DNA of 64,000 nt from Burhinus oedicnemus. Its lineage: Eukaryota > Chordata > Aves > Charadriiformes > Burhinidae. Of this stretch, positions 47,375 through 59,151 are shown one piece after another (positions within the stretch are counted from its first letter, which is position 1; each line of letters begins with the position of its first letter). Under the pieces are notes generated by a model that was given only the letters and a program-made list of their open reading frames with translations, did not search any database and had not been told where the DNA came from. Location of the stretch: assembly GCA_008921705.1 (NCBI GenBank), contig VFFE01007193.1, positions 770,493-834,492 of the forward strand. Reading direction: 5' to 3'. The position numbers and the translations under genes are program-made.

Positions 47375-48926
47375 CTGGTGGCGCAGGGGGGGAGAGCAGT
47401 CAGCAGGGCCTGGGGGTTCCCCACCACAGAGATGGGGGACATTGTGGTGAGGCCAGAGCCAGGGGTGGCCCTGGAGACCTCCCCAGGCAAGAGGGTCCCC
47501 ATGACTTACAATGGTGGCATCGCCCCACTGGGACTCCTGGAGGAGCGGGCAGGGGCTCATCACCGCAATGGCCATGTTGTAGGCGCCAAAGCCTGTCCCC
47601 ACCACGGTGAGGGTGCCCAGCAGGGCCAGTGACCTGCAAGGGACATGTGGGTGACACCAGGGAGTGCTGCCAGCCCAGCCCTGGTGAGTGGCACAGACCT
47701 GCGGGCACGGGCTGACCGGCTCTGTGCCAACCCCATCCTTCTTTCCTGGGGTGTCTCTGCTGCCAGGGCACCGGCACCCTGAGGACCCTGTCCCACCTGG
47801 TGCCTTCTCTCCCCATCCCATTGCAAAGCAGAGGCCATTCCTGGGGTATAAGTCCCCAGGGCGTACCCTGCCGCAGCCCCCAGCGCCCTGCTACCCACCT
47901 GCTGGGCCAGACCATGGCCATGACGCAGGCGAGGGGGTTGGCCATGGAGCTGAGCGTGGCTGCGAGGTGGTAGGCGGTGTTGCCGTAGGGCAGGCAGGAG
48001 TAAGACTGCACAGATGGCAGGACCCCGTTTGTCAGACTGCTCACCCAAGTGATGAGGAGGTAGATGAAGGTGAGCTTGGCCAGGGAGTAGGAGACCTTCT
48101 TCGGTAGGATGTTCCCAGGCCCCTTAGCATCCTTTGGGCATGTGCAGCCTCTGCTCAGCCGCGAGCCAGGTCCCTCATCAGGGAGCTGGTCAAATGAGCT
48201 CAACATGATGCTGCTGGGAAACAGCTGCTGCTGAGAGAGCTCCCACACCTTGGGCTGCCTGGTGAGGAAGAAGAAGGACAGCAAGCAGGCCAGCATCATC
48301 ACAGTCATGAGGAGGAAGAAGACAAGGGTGGAGAAGTTGGCTGGGAGGTAGCGTGTCTCCAGCTGGTAGATGGTGCTCTCCACGGTCTCATTGCCTGTGG
48401 TGATGTTGACCAAGTGGGAGACGTTGACGCAGCTGGAGATGCCGGAGCCCTGGCCCAGGGTGATGAGAGCAGGGATCAGCCCGCTGAGCCCTTCGCCTAT
48501 GAAGAAGGTGGTTAGGTACTGGGGCTGCAGCTGCATCATGAAAGGCAGAAAGGTGACGGAGGAGGTGCAGTCCACCAGGGCCAGGAAGAAGGTGAGGACC
48601 AGGAAGGCAGTGCTGTGGGGGCTCCCAGCAATGTGGGATGTGCAGTTCCAGAGGAAGGCCAGGAGCAAGCAAGCCACGACACCGATGGACACGACCACGT
48701 AGATAACAGCCACCTCCTTCAGCAAGCCAGGCCGAAAGTGGTGCATGAGGGTGAAGAAGAGTGGCCCCACGTTGGCCATCTGAATGATGATGGTGATGTA
48801 GGAGGGCAGGTCCCACTGCTCCGGCAGCACCATCACCAGCAGCGGCAGCTCGACCCACAGCCCGTTGATGGCCACCCAGGATCCCATGCCGAAGGTGCAG
48901 GCGAGGAGATGGGTGAGCAGCGCCAT
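47162..48926 (-). CDS. SLC52A3: Riboflavin transporter 2 (RFVT3), complete in three coding exons
   Basis: SLC52A3 imports riboflavin across the plasma membrane, the main apical uptake route in gut epithelium. Coding exons are 48926-47899 (donor GTGGGT), 47633-47510 (acceptor cttgcag, donor GTAAGT) and 47374-47162 (acceptor gccaccag; TGA). They join to 454 residues; human has 469. The N-terminus [20 protein letters not shown] is the family signature. Multi-pass hydrophobic segments follow, with [20 protein letters not shown] and [14 protein letters not shown], then a variable central loop with NETVE and the Cys/Lys-rich [10 protein letters not shown]. The second half has [20 protein letters not shown] and [14 protein letters not shown], and ends [11 protein letters not shown] as in human. 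The intron positions match the human gene as I remember it. The ATG is the conserved start. Confidence 0.96.
47510..47633 (-). CDS. SLC52A3: SLC52A3 second coding exon
   Basis: 124 bases encoding (R)[20 protein letters not shown] and on to ESQWGDATI, ending in phase 0 before GTAAGT. Confidence 0.94.
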
Positions 48927-48969
48927 GGCTCAGGGCTGAGTGCCTGGGCCCGGGGACGACTCTGCTGCG
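47899..48969 (-). CDS. SLC52A3: SLC52A3 first coding exon (residues 1-343) with 43 bases of 5'UTR
   Basis: The acceptor ctccccacag opens the exon at 48969, with ATG at 48926-48924. It ends within an Arg codon (WPSR) at 47899. A further non-coding 5' exon must lie upstream. Confidence 0.9.
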
Positions 48970-49898
48970 CTGTGGGGAGAGGCTTCGATCAGTGGTGGGG
49001 TGAGATCCGACCCCCTTGAACCCCGACTCTGGCCTCCCACGACCGGCTGCCTGCGTTCCCCTCCTGCAGGCAGGCAGGCAGAGCTGCTCCTCTCCCACAC
49101 ATCACGGGAGTGTGGGACTTGCAGAGCAGCACGCACTCCCCACAGCCCTGCCCGGCCTCCCCTTTGCCCCCTGCTCCTCACGGGTGATGACACTGTGCCC
49201 TCCTGCACTGGGTGCAGGATGTGCTCGGCTCCACCCGGGCCCCATCCCGGAGAGCTGCGGCTCGGCAGCACAAGGCACGGAGCCAGGATGGGACCAGTCA
49301 GGTCATTGAACCTGCCCCAGAGCACGGCACAGCACGGCGCAGCCTGGCACGGGGTGAAGATGGCTCTCACCTGGGGGCCAAGAGACCTGGGCAGCTGCTC
49401 TGCTGGGAATGGAGGCCCCGTACTCCCCGCCGCATCCGCAGGACAGGGCAAAGCGGCTCCCGTCTCCTCCCAGCCAGGTCCTGTATGATCCCAGCTGGCT
49501 CCTGTGCCCGCAGGGAGAAGGGCCCCAGCAGCCCCACCTGCAAACCAGCCTCGGCTCGTACCAGCGAGCTGAGTCAGCTGGGATCTGGCTGCATCCCCTG
49601 CCCAGCCCAGGCACCGGCTTCCTTCCGTCTCCCAGGAAGGAAGACCCCCATGGCCCATGTCCCCGTGTCCCCATGCCTCCGCAGTCCAGCAGAGACCGGC
49701 TCCAGCCCTATGCCGCAGCACGGAGCCTGGCGGAGGAAACCCACGTCTCCCAGGGCTGAGCCTGGCGGGTGCAACAACCCACCCGTGGCTCCGGCCCCAC
49801 GGAGAGGCATCAGGCACTCCGGTACGGAGCAGGAGCCAGGAAGGAAGCGGGCTCCCGGTCTGACCGGTTCCTTGGCAATCTCCCAAGGGGGAACTCAC
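48970..49898 (-). other. SLC52A3: Likely SLC52A3 5'UTR intron
   Basis: GC-rich, no recognised exon or repeat apart from a short CAGGCAGG run at about 49066. Confidence 0.45.
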
Positions 49899-49945
49899 TG
49901 CGCTTTGGGGAACCGGCAGCAGCACGCGGGCGGGAGCGAGTCCTG
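49899..49945 (-). other. SLC52A3: Candidate SLC52A3 5' non-coding exon
   Basis: On the minus strand, CCCCAAAGCGCA followed by GTGAGT at 49898 is a good donor that could join the acceptor at 48970. It lies just downstream of the inverted CRE pair. The 5' end is not determinable. Confidence 0.3.
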
Positions 49946-49957
49946 GCTGCCAGGGCA

Positions 49958-49980
49958 GTGACGTGAGGCAGGCACGTCAC
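49958..49980. promoter_or_regulatory. SLC52A3: Inverted CRE-like pair, probable SLC52A3 promoter element
   Basis: GTGACGTG and CACGTCAC form perfect 8-base inverted arms around a 7-base spacer. Each carries TGACGT(G/C), one base from a full CRE. It lies about 1 kb upstream of the first coding exon. Confidence 0.45.
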
Positions 49981-49989
49981 CACCTCCGG

Positions 49990-51480
49990 ATGCAGATGGG
50001 TGACGGCCTGGCCCTGCTCCGCTTCGCCTCCTGGTCCCAGCTGGCAGAGTCCCCGGGTCAGGGGGCGGCCGGGGGGACCCCGCACCCTCCTGCCACGTGC
50101 TCAGCAGCGGGGTCCAAAGCTGCGTTTCAGGACTCCTGTCCTGGGTGGGCGGATCCTGGCAGGTCCCGGGGGAAACACATGAGCTGCAGGGATGGTTGGC
50201 TGCCGGCACAGGGTGTGATGAGATAAAAGCGATAAGAAAGCATAAGGAAAAGCTTTGAAGTCCTTAGACGGATGAGCTCGGGAGTCTCACTCCCGAGGGG
50301 ACCCTCGTGGCCAGAGGGACAAGTGCCCGGGGGCCAGAGGGACCTGCTGCGGTCCCAGCCGTCCCCCCCACCGGGCAGGGCAAGGGCTGGGGTCAGTCCA
50401 GGCACGGAGTCACAGCCAGAGGACACAGGGGCTCAGGACCCGCCCCCCCCATGCCTCCCCTCCCAGTGGGTCCCTGGTTTTCACCAGCGCAGCCCCCATC
50501 CCCGGGTGGGTGCAGCACCAGCCGCAGGGTCCTGCTCCCCTCTCCCCACCACCGAGCCCAGCTCATCCCGTGCAGCCTGACCCTGGGTGCTGGGTGAGGC
50601 CTTTCAGCTCCACACTCTGTGTCGGTGGCCAAAGTCCAACTGTGCCATCTCCAGCTTCCGACCACCTCCTGCCCTCTTCCTGCCAGACCGGGGACAGCCC
50701 AGCCCCCACCCTGTCCCGGGGGACACCCACTGCCCTCCGTCCCCACTTACCGCTGGCACTAGGGACAGCCCCGTGCCTGCTGCCCGCTTGGCCGTGCACG
50801 GGGTGCTCGCTGCAGCGTCACTGCTATCCTGGTGCACCCCGGCTTGGCCGGGTGCCGGTGATTATTCTTAGCAGTGTCCTGTACTTTGCACTTGTCCCCT
50901 GATGCAGCTGAGCTGCATCCCACCTATTTCAGCCTGCTTCTTGCAGGTGCAAATGTCACCCGGTAACAGAGCCTGTCCCCCACTGGGGATCTCTGCAGGG
51001 TCATGGGCTGGGACAGGGTCCTCAGCGGCCCCTGAGGTGGTGGCTGTCCCACCTCTGGTGCACTGCAGGGCCGGGCACCTCTGACCCCCCCCAAGTGAGA
51101 TGGGGCCAGGCGACCAGCGGAGCCGTGAGCCGGTGGATGAGCCTCTTACATTGGCCAGAAGGTGACACGGGTGAGGGGGACAGAGGCCAGGTCACCCCCA
51201 GCAGCACAACCCCCCGCCCCGCCCATCCCATCCCAGCACCCACCGTCCCAGGTTGCCTCACGGCGGTTCTTCCCCCAGCACCCACCGGGTGTCGCTGGGA
51301 GAGCGGGCTGCAGCCCTGGAAAACCTGGGGCTGCCTTCTCCAGTGGCCTGCCTGCCTGTGCCCTGCCTGCCTGTGCCCTGCCTGCCTGTGCCCTGCACCT
51401 CCGGGGGCTGCAGCCCGCCCCTGCACCCTGCCCCGCTCCTGGCTCCATCCCTGCCCCACCCACGGGGTTGCAGCAGGGAC
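49990..51480. other. Intergenic between the divergent SLC52A3 and FAM110A; no supported gene
   Basis: GC-rich with only shadow frames. A GCCTGCCTGTGCCCT tandem repeat is at 51340-51400. A CR1 element begins at 51481. Confidence 0.55.
51340..51400 (+). repeat. 16-bp tandem repeat, GCCTGCCTGTGCCCT type
   Basis: Three near-perfect copies in a row, only 80 bases from the CR1 3' end. Confidence 0.88.
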
Positions 51481-51940
51481 AATCATAGAACCATAGAATC
51501 ACAGAACGGTGACAGTTGGAAGGGACCTTAAAGACCATCTAGTTCCAACCCCCCTGCCATGGGCAGGGACACCTCCCACTAGACCTGGTTGCTCCAAGCC
51601 CCGTCCAACCTGGCCTTGAACACCTCCAGGGATGGGGCAGCCACAGCTTCTCTGGGCAACCTGGGCCGGTGCCTCACCACCCTCATAGTGAAAAATTTCT
51701 TCCTGATATCTAATCTAAATCTACCTTCTTCCAGTTTGAAGCCATTACCCCTCATCCTGTCACTACATGGCCTTGTAAAAAGTCCCTCCCCACCTTTCCT
51801 GTAGCCCCTTTAGGGACTGGAAGGGGCTGGACGGTCTCCCCGGAACCTTCTCCAGGCTGAACAACCCCAACTCTCTCAGCCTGTCTTCATAGGAGAGGCG
51901 CTCCAGCCCTCTGATCATCTTCGTGGCCTCCTCTGGACCT
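51481..51940 (-). mobile_element. CR1 LINE, 5'-truncated 3' end
   Basis: Starts with aatcatagaaccatagaatc, the reverse of the CR1 terminal octamers. It continues through well-kept CR1 3' sequence (gttggaagggaccttaaaga, cctggccttgaacacctcca, aatttcttcctgatatctaa, ttctccaggctgaacaa, ctctctcagcctgtcttcat) to cctcctctggac. About 460 bases, minus orientation, with too many stops to encode protein. CR1 is the dominant LINE of birds and reptiles. Confidence 0.93.
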
Positions 51941-52012
51941 GCTGTGCCCCTGGGGCTGCAGGGACGGTGCTGGCACAGCTGGGTGCCCATGGCATGGCAC
52001 AGTTTGAGGTGC

Positions 52013-52590
52013 TGCCATGGTTTAATTCCAGCAGGCAGCTCAGCATCACCCAGCCGCTTCCTCATAACCCCCCCTCCAACCCCTCAGGGATCGGGGAGAG
52101 AATAGGAAACATAAAAGGGAGAAAACTGGTGGGCTGAGATAAAGACAGTTTTGTAGGGAAAGCAAAAGCTACGTGTGCGAGCAAAGCAAAATCAGGCTGC
52201 CCTTGGCAGGCAGATGTTCTGCCATCCCCAGGACAGCAGGGCTCCAGCACCCATAACAGTGACTTGGGAAGGCAAATGCCATCACTCCGAATGTCCCCCC
52301 CTTCCTTCTTCTTCCCCAGCTTTTACTGCTGAGCAGAATGTCCTATGGCTGGGATATCCCTTGGTCAGTGGGGTCCCATTCATGTCCCCTCCCAGCTCCT
52401 TGTGCACCCCCAGCCCGCTTGCTGGTGGGATGGTGTGAGGAGCAGAAAAGGCCTCGATGCTGTGGAAGCTCTGCTCAGCAATAACTAAAACATCCCTGGA
52501 TTATCAACACTGTTTTCAGCACAAATCTAAAACAGCCCCATACCAGCTCCTATGGAGAAAATTAACTCTATCCCAGCCAAAACCAATATA
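52013..52590 (-). mobile_element. Solitary endogenous retrovirus LTR
   Basis: About 580 bases between TG-type and CA-type ends, with blocks I recognise from a common avian retroviral LTR (ttttctgctcctcacacca, attgctgagcagagcttcc, cccagccaaaacca on the opposite strand). Read on minus it has a decayed TATA region near 52325 (AGTAAAAG where TATAAAG is usual). No gag, pol or env sequence adjoins it, so it is a recombined solo LTR, abutting the CR1 element. The family name and the host-range inference come from memory and are uncertain. Confidence 0.7.
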
Positions 52591-53504
52591 AGTGCCCAAG
52601 GAGACCTGGAAGGGGAGAAGCAGGTCCAAGAGGCTGGGAGAAGCCAGTCCTGGGGTGCTTGGGCTGGCCCCGGGGCAGGTGAGGTCCCGGGTGTGTCCAT
52701 GGAGATGGGGATGGGGACAGGGAGAGGACAGGGGGAGGATGGCGATTTTCCTGTGTTTAATTTGGCAGCATAAAGGAGCAGTGCAGCCAGTGGTGAGACC
52801 CTTCCCAAGGGCAAATGGCTGTGCGGCAGGGGCAGGGGAGCCCGAGGGGGTGCTGGGTGCAGGACCCCCATGCCGCTGCTTCACGGTCCTCACCCAAATC
52901 TGCCCGACACGTGCTGCCTGCCCTGCCTGCGAGGTGTGAGACGGCTGTGCCTCCTCCGCCCCCCTCCCTGTGCTGCAGCCGAACCCCCGGCCCCCCAGCC
53001 CCTCGCCCCTCCGCACCCCCAGCAGATGCGAACGAAGGCCGCAGAAGCAGATGGCAACATTTGGTAGCTGAGAGGTCTCCGGCTGCGGGACTTTGCCAGG
53101 ATCTGGTGACCGGCCGGTGAAGAAGCCCCCTCCCCACCTGACCAGCGCCGGGAACCCATCCCCAACTGCAGCCAGCGCAGGGCAGGGTGGGCAGCGGGGC
53201 TCCCCAGGGTGGGCACGCTGCTTGTGCCGTGGGGGATGCCCAGACGGTGGGAGGGCACGGGGGGGGATCCGCAGCCCAGGAGAGTGGGGGTCCATCCTCG
53301 AGTTCAGCCCCGGCAAGAGCCAATCCCTAACATCTGCTTTCAGCCGAGAGCAGTGGGGATGGTCTTCCTGGGCTGCTGCTCCATTCTTGGGGGACCCCTT
53401 CACCCCAGGGACCGCCGGCTGCCCAATGCGAATGGGTATGACCCCCCCCCCAAGACCTCAGTGCGGGGACCCGCTGGCAGCTCCCTCCCCTCGCCCCGGC
53501 TCCC

Positions 53505-53595
53505 ATTTGCATCCCATTTCCATGTGAAAGGAGCAGGTCAAGTTGAAAGTTGAAAGGCTGGTGGGGGGCGGCCGGGGAAGGGGCCGCTGCCGGAG
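53505..53595 (+). promoter_or_regulatory. FAM110A: Candidate FAM110A promoter and first non-coding exon
   Basis: A perfect octamer motif ATTTGCAT (53505-53512) is followed by GC-rich sequence ending CCGGAG before GTGAGA at 53596, a good plus-strand donor. It could splice to 57265. No transcript evidence; other donors exist. Confidence 0.25.
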
Positions 53596-56500
53596 GTGAG
53601 ACCCCCGACAAAAGGGCCGGATCCCCAGGGCCCGGTGCTCGCCTGGCCACGGGCTGCGGCCCCGGCCTGCTGGCAGCCGCCATCTGCGGGTCCGTCCGCC
53701 ACCGTGCAGACAAAGGCCTCGCACCCGGCACGTCCCCATCTGTCACCTCCCCGGCTCCTGGCCCCGAGCTGCCGCCTGCAGAGACATGCGGGGGAAAGCC
53801 GGGTCCGGGCAGCATCCTTCTCTCTGCCCACGGGCAGCGGGGAGCAAGGTGATGCGGGGCCCAGCGAGAGCTTCCCCATCGAGTCCCCAAGTCCCTTGGA
53901 AAGCTGCCCCCACCCGGCAGAGCTGCTCTGCAGAGCCCGCAGCCAGGGAAACTGAGGCAGGAGCAGGCGGTGGCTCTCCCCGGGTCAGGGCAGGTAGCGC
54001 TGGGGTGATTCCCCCACTGCAAAGCTGGGCGCAGCCTCGGCATGGCAAGGGGCTGTAATTAAACCCCAGGAATTAGCACCTGCCAAGACGAGGGGGTTGG
54101 GGGGGAGCTCCTGGCTCCTGGGGTGCCTCTGCCTGGGGCTGCCCAAGCCGTGCCGAGCCCCAGCGTAGCTGCTCCTCGGGCGCTGCAGGGCACCCACAGC
54201 TGCCTCCACCCAGCACTTCCAGGGAGGATTTAGCCTCTGAGCTCGTTTTTTGCTCGTTGGTGGCTGCGTTTAGCTCCCGGGGGGTCCTCCAAGCTGCGTG
54301 AAGCGGGGGGCCCAGCCCCAAGCCTCTGTGGGAGGTGAGAGCGGAGCCAGTGGCAGCACCGGCTTGTCCCTCTGTTTCCAAACACCGTTCCTCAGTCCCT
54401 GCCCTGTCCCCATGTCCCCTGGGCAGTGGCAGAGGTGCTGAGCCGGGTGCTGGGGGGAGCGCTCCCGTGGCGGGTTGCCCTCCCAAAACCTGTCCTGGGA
54501 TGCTCCCAGGGAGGGTGAGGCTCCGGGGCGCTGCCTGGCTCCAACGCCCCACTCCAGAAACACCCGGCTGTCCAGACGTGCCCGGGCAGCTGCCTGCAGC
54601 CAGCTGCCTGCACCCCATGCAAGCTCAGCGGCCACGGGGTATGCAGCCCACCCCGCCAGCCGCCATCCCGCAAGGAGAAGGGGAGGACGTGGCTGGGGAG
54701 GAGGAGGCGTGGGGACACCGGGACACCCCTGGGACAAACACAGGGAGAAGCAGAGTGGCGGTTGAGCCGTGCCGAGGAGGCTCCCACGTCGCAGGGCCGA
54801 TCCAGGTGGGTGGCGGAGGTGGTGCTGGTCCTGTGCCGGTCCTGTGCCAGCAGCATGGGGCTGGGTCACCCGGTGAGGGGGTGTCCCAAGGAAGGAGGCA
54901 ATCTGGCGTGCCAAGTGAGCTTGGCTGGGCTGCCCGCACCAGGAGGGAGAGGAGCTGTGTCCACAGCTGGGCATTGCCCGGCATGAGCGGGGCTGTCAGC
55001 CCCGGCACTCGGATCCCCACGCTCCAGCCGGGCTTTGGGCATGGGATAATATCACTGTGTTTTTGGGGCTGTTCGGAGGGCGACTCACCTTGGCTCGGTG
55101 TAGCCCAGCTCAGCGCAGCCATGCCAGGGCAGACGGCTCAGCACCGCAGGAATGCGGAGCAGCAGGTTGTGCCCAGCTGGACTGTTCTTGCCAGCCGGGC
55201 AGGGGAGGGGAGCCCACACTGGCCACAGGCGGCTGTGCTGGGGGGCCCTGTGTCCTCGTCCCTGCGCCCCAACAGCCATCCCCTCTGTGGCTTGGCCCCG
55301 GGGCTGAGCCTCTGGCACCGTGCTGAGCTCCAGCGCCCAATGCGGGGATGTGTCCCCACTTCGCCTTGCCCCAGGGGGCACATTTGCACCCCCGTGCCGA
55401 GCCGGGGAGCCCTCCCTGAGCCTGGCACAGGGTATGAGGGCAGCGGGGCCGGCCATCGGCAGGGTGCTGCTGCGGGGCACAGTGCTGGAACCGAGGGGTG
55501 CTGTTGCATGGGCACCTGGCTGGCAGCCAGTGCTCCCCACCACCCCAGGTCTCTGCTGACCAGCCGGGCTGCTGGACCTGGCTCTGTCCCTGCATTTCTG
55601 CAGCGCCGAGCACAGCCCAGCCCTGCTTCCCATGGGGGCTGTAAGCACGGCTCTGGCGGGGGGGGGGACCCTGCCTGTCCTGCCTGTCCCTGTCCTTGCC
55701 CAGCAAGGACATTGGTGCCCTGCCCTGCTGGCTCTGTCCCCAGCTTACCCCTGCGCTGGGGTCCCCGCAGCGGGGTATGGAAAGCTGCCCCTGGGAAGGA
55801 GGCAGGAGGGTCTGTGTTGGCTCTGGGACCGTCCCCAGCTGTCCCCACGCCTGGCTGGCCCCCTGCAGACACTTTCCAGGTCAGAAGGCAGCATGTCCCC
55901 CCCCCGGGCCGGGGATGAGGACAGGGACAGCCAGCCTCCCCCAGGCCACTCGCCTGTCACAGCACATCAGGCGGATGCACCGTGTGCCGTGGGGTGGCTG
56001 CTGCACGAGGACCATGTTGGGGTACAGACCTCGGGGGCCAGGGCCGACGCGCTGGCACACGTGGGCTTGGCAGACGGTGCAGCCATGGCCGTGGCACTGT
56101 GCTGTGGGTGCCGGCGTTGGATCCTGCTGCCCGCGGCCGACGCTGGGACGGGCCCTGGGTTGCACCCAGGAAGTTGTACGTGCAGGTGAGCGGCTGACGG
56201 TACCGGCAGCCTGCTCGGGGCTGCCACGGGAGGGAGTGGGGCCGTGGCACGCTGGCACCTGCCGTGCCCACCACCGCACCTGGTGAGTGCCGGGCTTGCT
56301 GTTACCTCCCCAGGGCTCGTCTGTGCCCCGAGATGGGGACCCCCAGGGGGGTTCTCAGAGCAGCTCGGGAAGGGTAACGAGGAGGGAGGGGGAGGCAAGG
56401 GTAGGTCTGACCCCGCATGTCCCCCTGTGCGACCTGCCACTGCCTGAGCCCCTCTGTGCATTGAGGCCCCTCCGGCTGTGCCCACCCCCGGGCAGAGGGC

Positions 56501-56839
56501 TGCAGAAGGGTGCAGGACTGGTTTGACTCCCCCCACCTTTGCTGTGGGCGGGCCGGTGCCTCTGCGCGACCGTTGGGGCAGGCGGCTGTTCTTGTTGGGG
56601 TTGGCGGGGGCCCAAGGACACGGGGTGCACGGGGCCCCAGTGTGGCTCCTGGCACACCTCGGCTGGGGAAGTGCGGGTGGAAACCCCCGCCGGTGCTTTC
56701 CAAGGGGCTCAAGGGTGGGAGCAGGGAGCCTGGGAGCAGCCCCAGAGCCTGCAAGGGGGTAGAGAGCTGAGGGAGCAGCAGGGAGTGCAGCCCCGAATCC
56801 CCCAGCCTGGTGGGTGTTGGTGAGTGGGGTGGGTGAGGC

Positions 56840-57000
56840 ACCCATCGGCATGGCGGATGCACCCTTGGATGCAGGCAATGCACCCCCTTGGTGTGGGCAA
56901 TGCACTCTGAGGTGTGGGCAAAGCTAACCTGGGAGCAGACCATGCATCCTTGGATGTGGGCGATGCACCCCTGGATGCAGGCAGTGTACCCCCAGCCTCG
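56840..57000 (+). repeat. Minisatellite, GATGCA(N)GGCAATGCACCC type, ~24 bp
   Basis: Imperfect units (ggatgcaggcaatgcacccc, tgtgggcaatgcactct, gatgtgggcgatgcacccc) about 330 bases upstream of the FAM110A ATG. Confidence 0.82.
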
Positions 57001-57333
57001 CTCCCCGGGGTGCCCCTCTCCGGGGCCGGGGTGCCCTCCCCGCCGGCCCCATTGGCCCAGGAGCTGTTTGAAGCAGGCTTGCTCCGCGGATTGGCCAGGG
57101 AGCCGTTTGGGGAGGCCTCGGCGGCAGGCGGAGGCGTGGTGTTTGCCTTCAAATAGGGAGCCCGGCTCAGCCGGTGCAGACAGTGCGGCACCGCACAGCC
57201 CTGCACAGCCTTTGTCTGCCTGCCAGCCCCCGCCACCACCCCTCACTCCAGCCCCTCTTTGCAGCCGACAGCGTGTGAGCCCCTCCCTGCCCGTGGCGGT
57301 CGCCCACCCCACGCCCCGGTGCCAGCGCGGAGG

Positions 57334-58350
57334 ATGCCCATCGAGGCGCTGCAAGCCGGCGACGCCATGAAGGGGGTGACAGTGACGGCACCCTTCACCT
57401 CAGCTATGCCCATCCGCATCCTCCGCAAGGGTCCCGCGTATTTCCGACGGCGCGCCGAGCCAGGTGCCGGGAAGCCCAGCGCTGTGGAAAGACTGGAGGC
57501 CGACAAGGCCAAGTACGTGAAGAGCCAGCAGGTTGCCAGTACCAAGCAGGAGCCGGTGAAGCCACCGCTACTCAAGCAGCCCCTCTTCACCCCAGGGGTG
57601 CGCCGGGCTGCGCTCACCCCCAGCCGCAGGGCAACCCCGGGGCTGCGCTGCACCGAGGCTGGTGGCCCGAAGACCTCCCTTGACCTGGAGATCCTCAACA
57701 ACCTCATCAACCTCTGCGACAGCCCGTTCCCCAAGGCAGAGAGCCCGCTGGGCCGGGAGTGCAAGTGGAGGATGGAGGCGCCAGTGGCACTGGGTGGTGG
57801 GGCGGAGGGTGCCGGCAAGCTTCCGGAGAGCCCCGCTACCACCAAGCCCCCCGGCAGCATGGCCGTGCGGAGGGTGGACGTCCGTCCCTGCGGGGCTCCA
57901 CAGGGCCAGGTGACACCGGTGCCTGCATCCCCTGTCCCAGGCGGGCTGCCTGCGGCCCCGGCACGGATCTCGCCTGCGCGCCCTGACAGCGCCCGCCGGC
58001 AGCCCCTGCTGCACCGCTCCAAGTCAGACCTGAGCGACCGGCTCTCACGGGCCACCGCTGACCTGGAGCGTTTCTTCAACTACTGCGGCCTCGACCCCGA
58101 GGAGGTGCAGGACATGGGTGCTGAGCGCTTTGCCCGCGCCAGCTCTGACATCGTGTCCCTCAAGTTTCACAGCGTGAGCACGGCCAGCTCGGAGGGTGGC
58201 CGCTCACCACCCAGCATCGCAACGCCGGAGGGGCGGCCGCCTGAGCGTGTCCCCTACGGCATCTCCGTCATCGAGCGCAACGCCCGCGTCATCAAGTGGC
58301 TCTATGGGCTGCGCCAGGCCAGGGAGCCCCAGCAGGTCTCCAACGTGTAG
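57334..58350 (+). CDS. FAM110A: FAM110A, complete single coding exon (338 residues)
   Basis: FAM110 proteins associate with centrosomes and spindle poles and are tied to cell-cycle progression; their biochemical activity is unclear. The exon opens at 57265 after cctctttgcag. The first ATG (57334) gives [17 protein letters not shown], and TAG is at 58348-58350. The conserved N-terminal region (about residues 31-100) includes [20 protein letters not shown] and KQPLF with LTPSRRA. A Leu-rich block ([16 protein letters not shown]) follows at 117-131. The middle is a variable Pro/Ala/Gly linker. The conserved C-terminal region (about 226-330) includes [41 protein letters not shown] and [20 protein letters not shown]. 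It is some 40 residues longer than human, mostly in the linker. The only plus-strand gene in the window. Confidence 0.95.
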   Translation: MPIEALQAGDAMKGVTVTAPFTSAMPIRILRKGPAYFRRRAEPGAGKPSAVERLEADKAKYVKSQQVASTKQEPVKPPLLKQPLFTPGVRRAALTPSRRATPGLRCTEAGGPKTSLDLEILNNLINLCDSPFPKAESPLGRECKWRMEAPVALGGGAEGAGKLPESPATTKPPGSMAVRRVDVRPCGAPQGQVTPVPASPVPGGLPAAPARISPARPDSARRQPLLHRSKSDLSDRLSRATADLERFFNYCGLDPEEVQDMGAERFARASSDIVSLKFHSVSTASSEGGRSPPSIATPEGRPPERVPYGISVIERNARVIKWLYGLRQAREPQQVSNV

Positions 58351-59145
58351 CAGTGCCGTGGTGGTGGTGGGCACTGGGGACAGGTTGCCCATGAGTGGGC
58401 AATGTAGGACGGGGAGGGAGCGCTGGCTGTGCCCTGGTAGGAGCAAGGACCTCTTGGTGGTGACAGAACTCTTGAACTCAGTCCCCCACCCTTGCTTTCC
58501 TGCCCCCTTTGCCACGGCAGCACTGGCAGAGCCCTGGTGTGGTGGCTGGGCATCCTTCCTGCTGGCTCTGGCTCCATCAGAGCCATGTGCCGGCACTGGA
58601 GAGCCAGGTCACCACGAGTCCACGGGAGGGCAGAGGACACGTGTCCCCAGGTGTGTGGCTGGTCCCCAACACCTTCCCCTCACCCACTCCTGCAGGAGCC
58701 CTTGTGTGGTCAGCCTGCCTGCCCTGCTCCTCGCCAGCACCCATGGGTGGGGGGTAAGGGGCCGGTTCCCTCCTGCATGGAGCAGGGACACAGTGCCAGG
58801 GAAGGAGACAGCTGTCCCCCTGCAGCCGCCACCGAGGGGCCCACACTGCCTGGGGTGGGCGCTGTATCCTGGTGGCCCCTATCTTAATGCTGAAGGCCTG
58901 GGAGATGCTGGGTACTTTGTGGCGGGGGGGAAAACCCAACCCCCCAGTTCAGGCAGCCCAGGGCTGCGTGTGTGTGTGAGTGTCTGTGAGCGCTTGCGTC
59001 CCCTCCCGGGTGCCAGTGGGCCACACAGCCCCGGGCACGCTGGGCCCTGGTATTTATGAAGATGACGGTTGTTGGTCTTTTCCTCATTTCTACTGTTTTT
59101 CCTGATGTTTGATCTGTAAATAATAATAGTAATGCAGCCATTTTT

Positions 59146-59151
59146 ATTAAA
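59146..59151 (+). terminator. FAM110A: FAM110A poly(A) signal ATTAAA
   Basis: ATTAAA is followed about 20 bases on by GU-rich tgtgtgcgttgctgg. The preceding 60 bases are AU-rich (tgtaaataataatag). The 3'UTR would be 58351 to about 59170. Confidence 0.75.

Larger units (their letters stand above)
52591..57264. other. Region upstream of FAM110A; likely 5' non-coding exon(s), otherwise no supported gene
   Basis: GC-rich with shadow frames only. It contains a possible promoter and first exon (53505-53595) and a minisatellite at 56840-57000. The FAM110A acceptor closes it at 57264. Confidence 0.5.
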
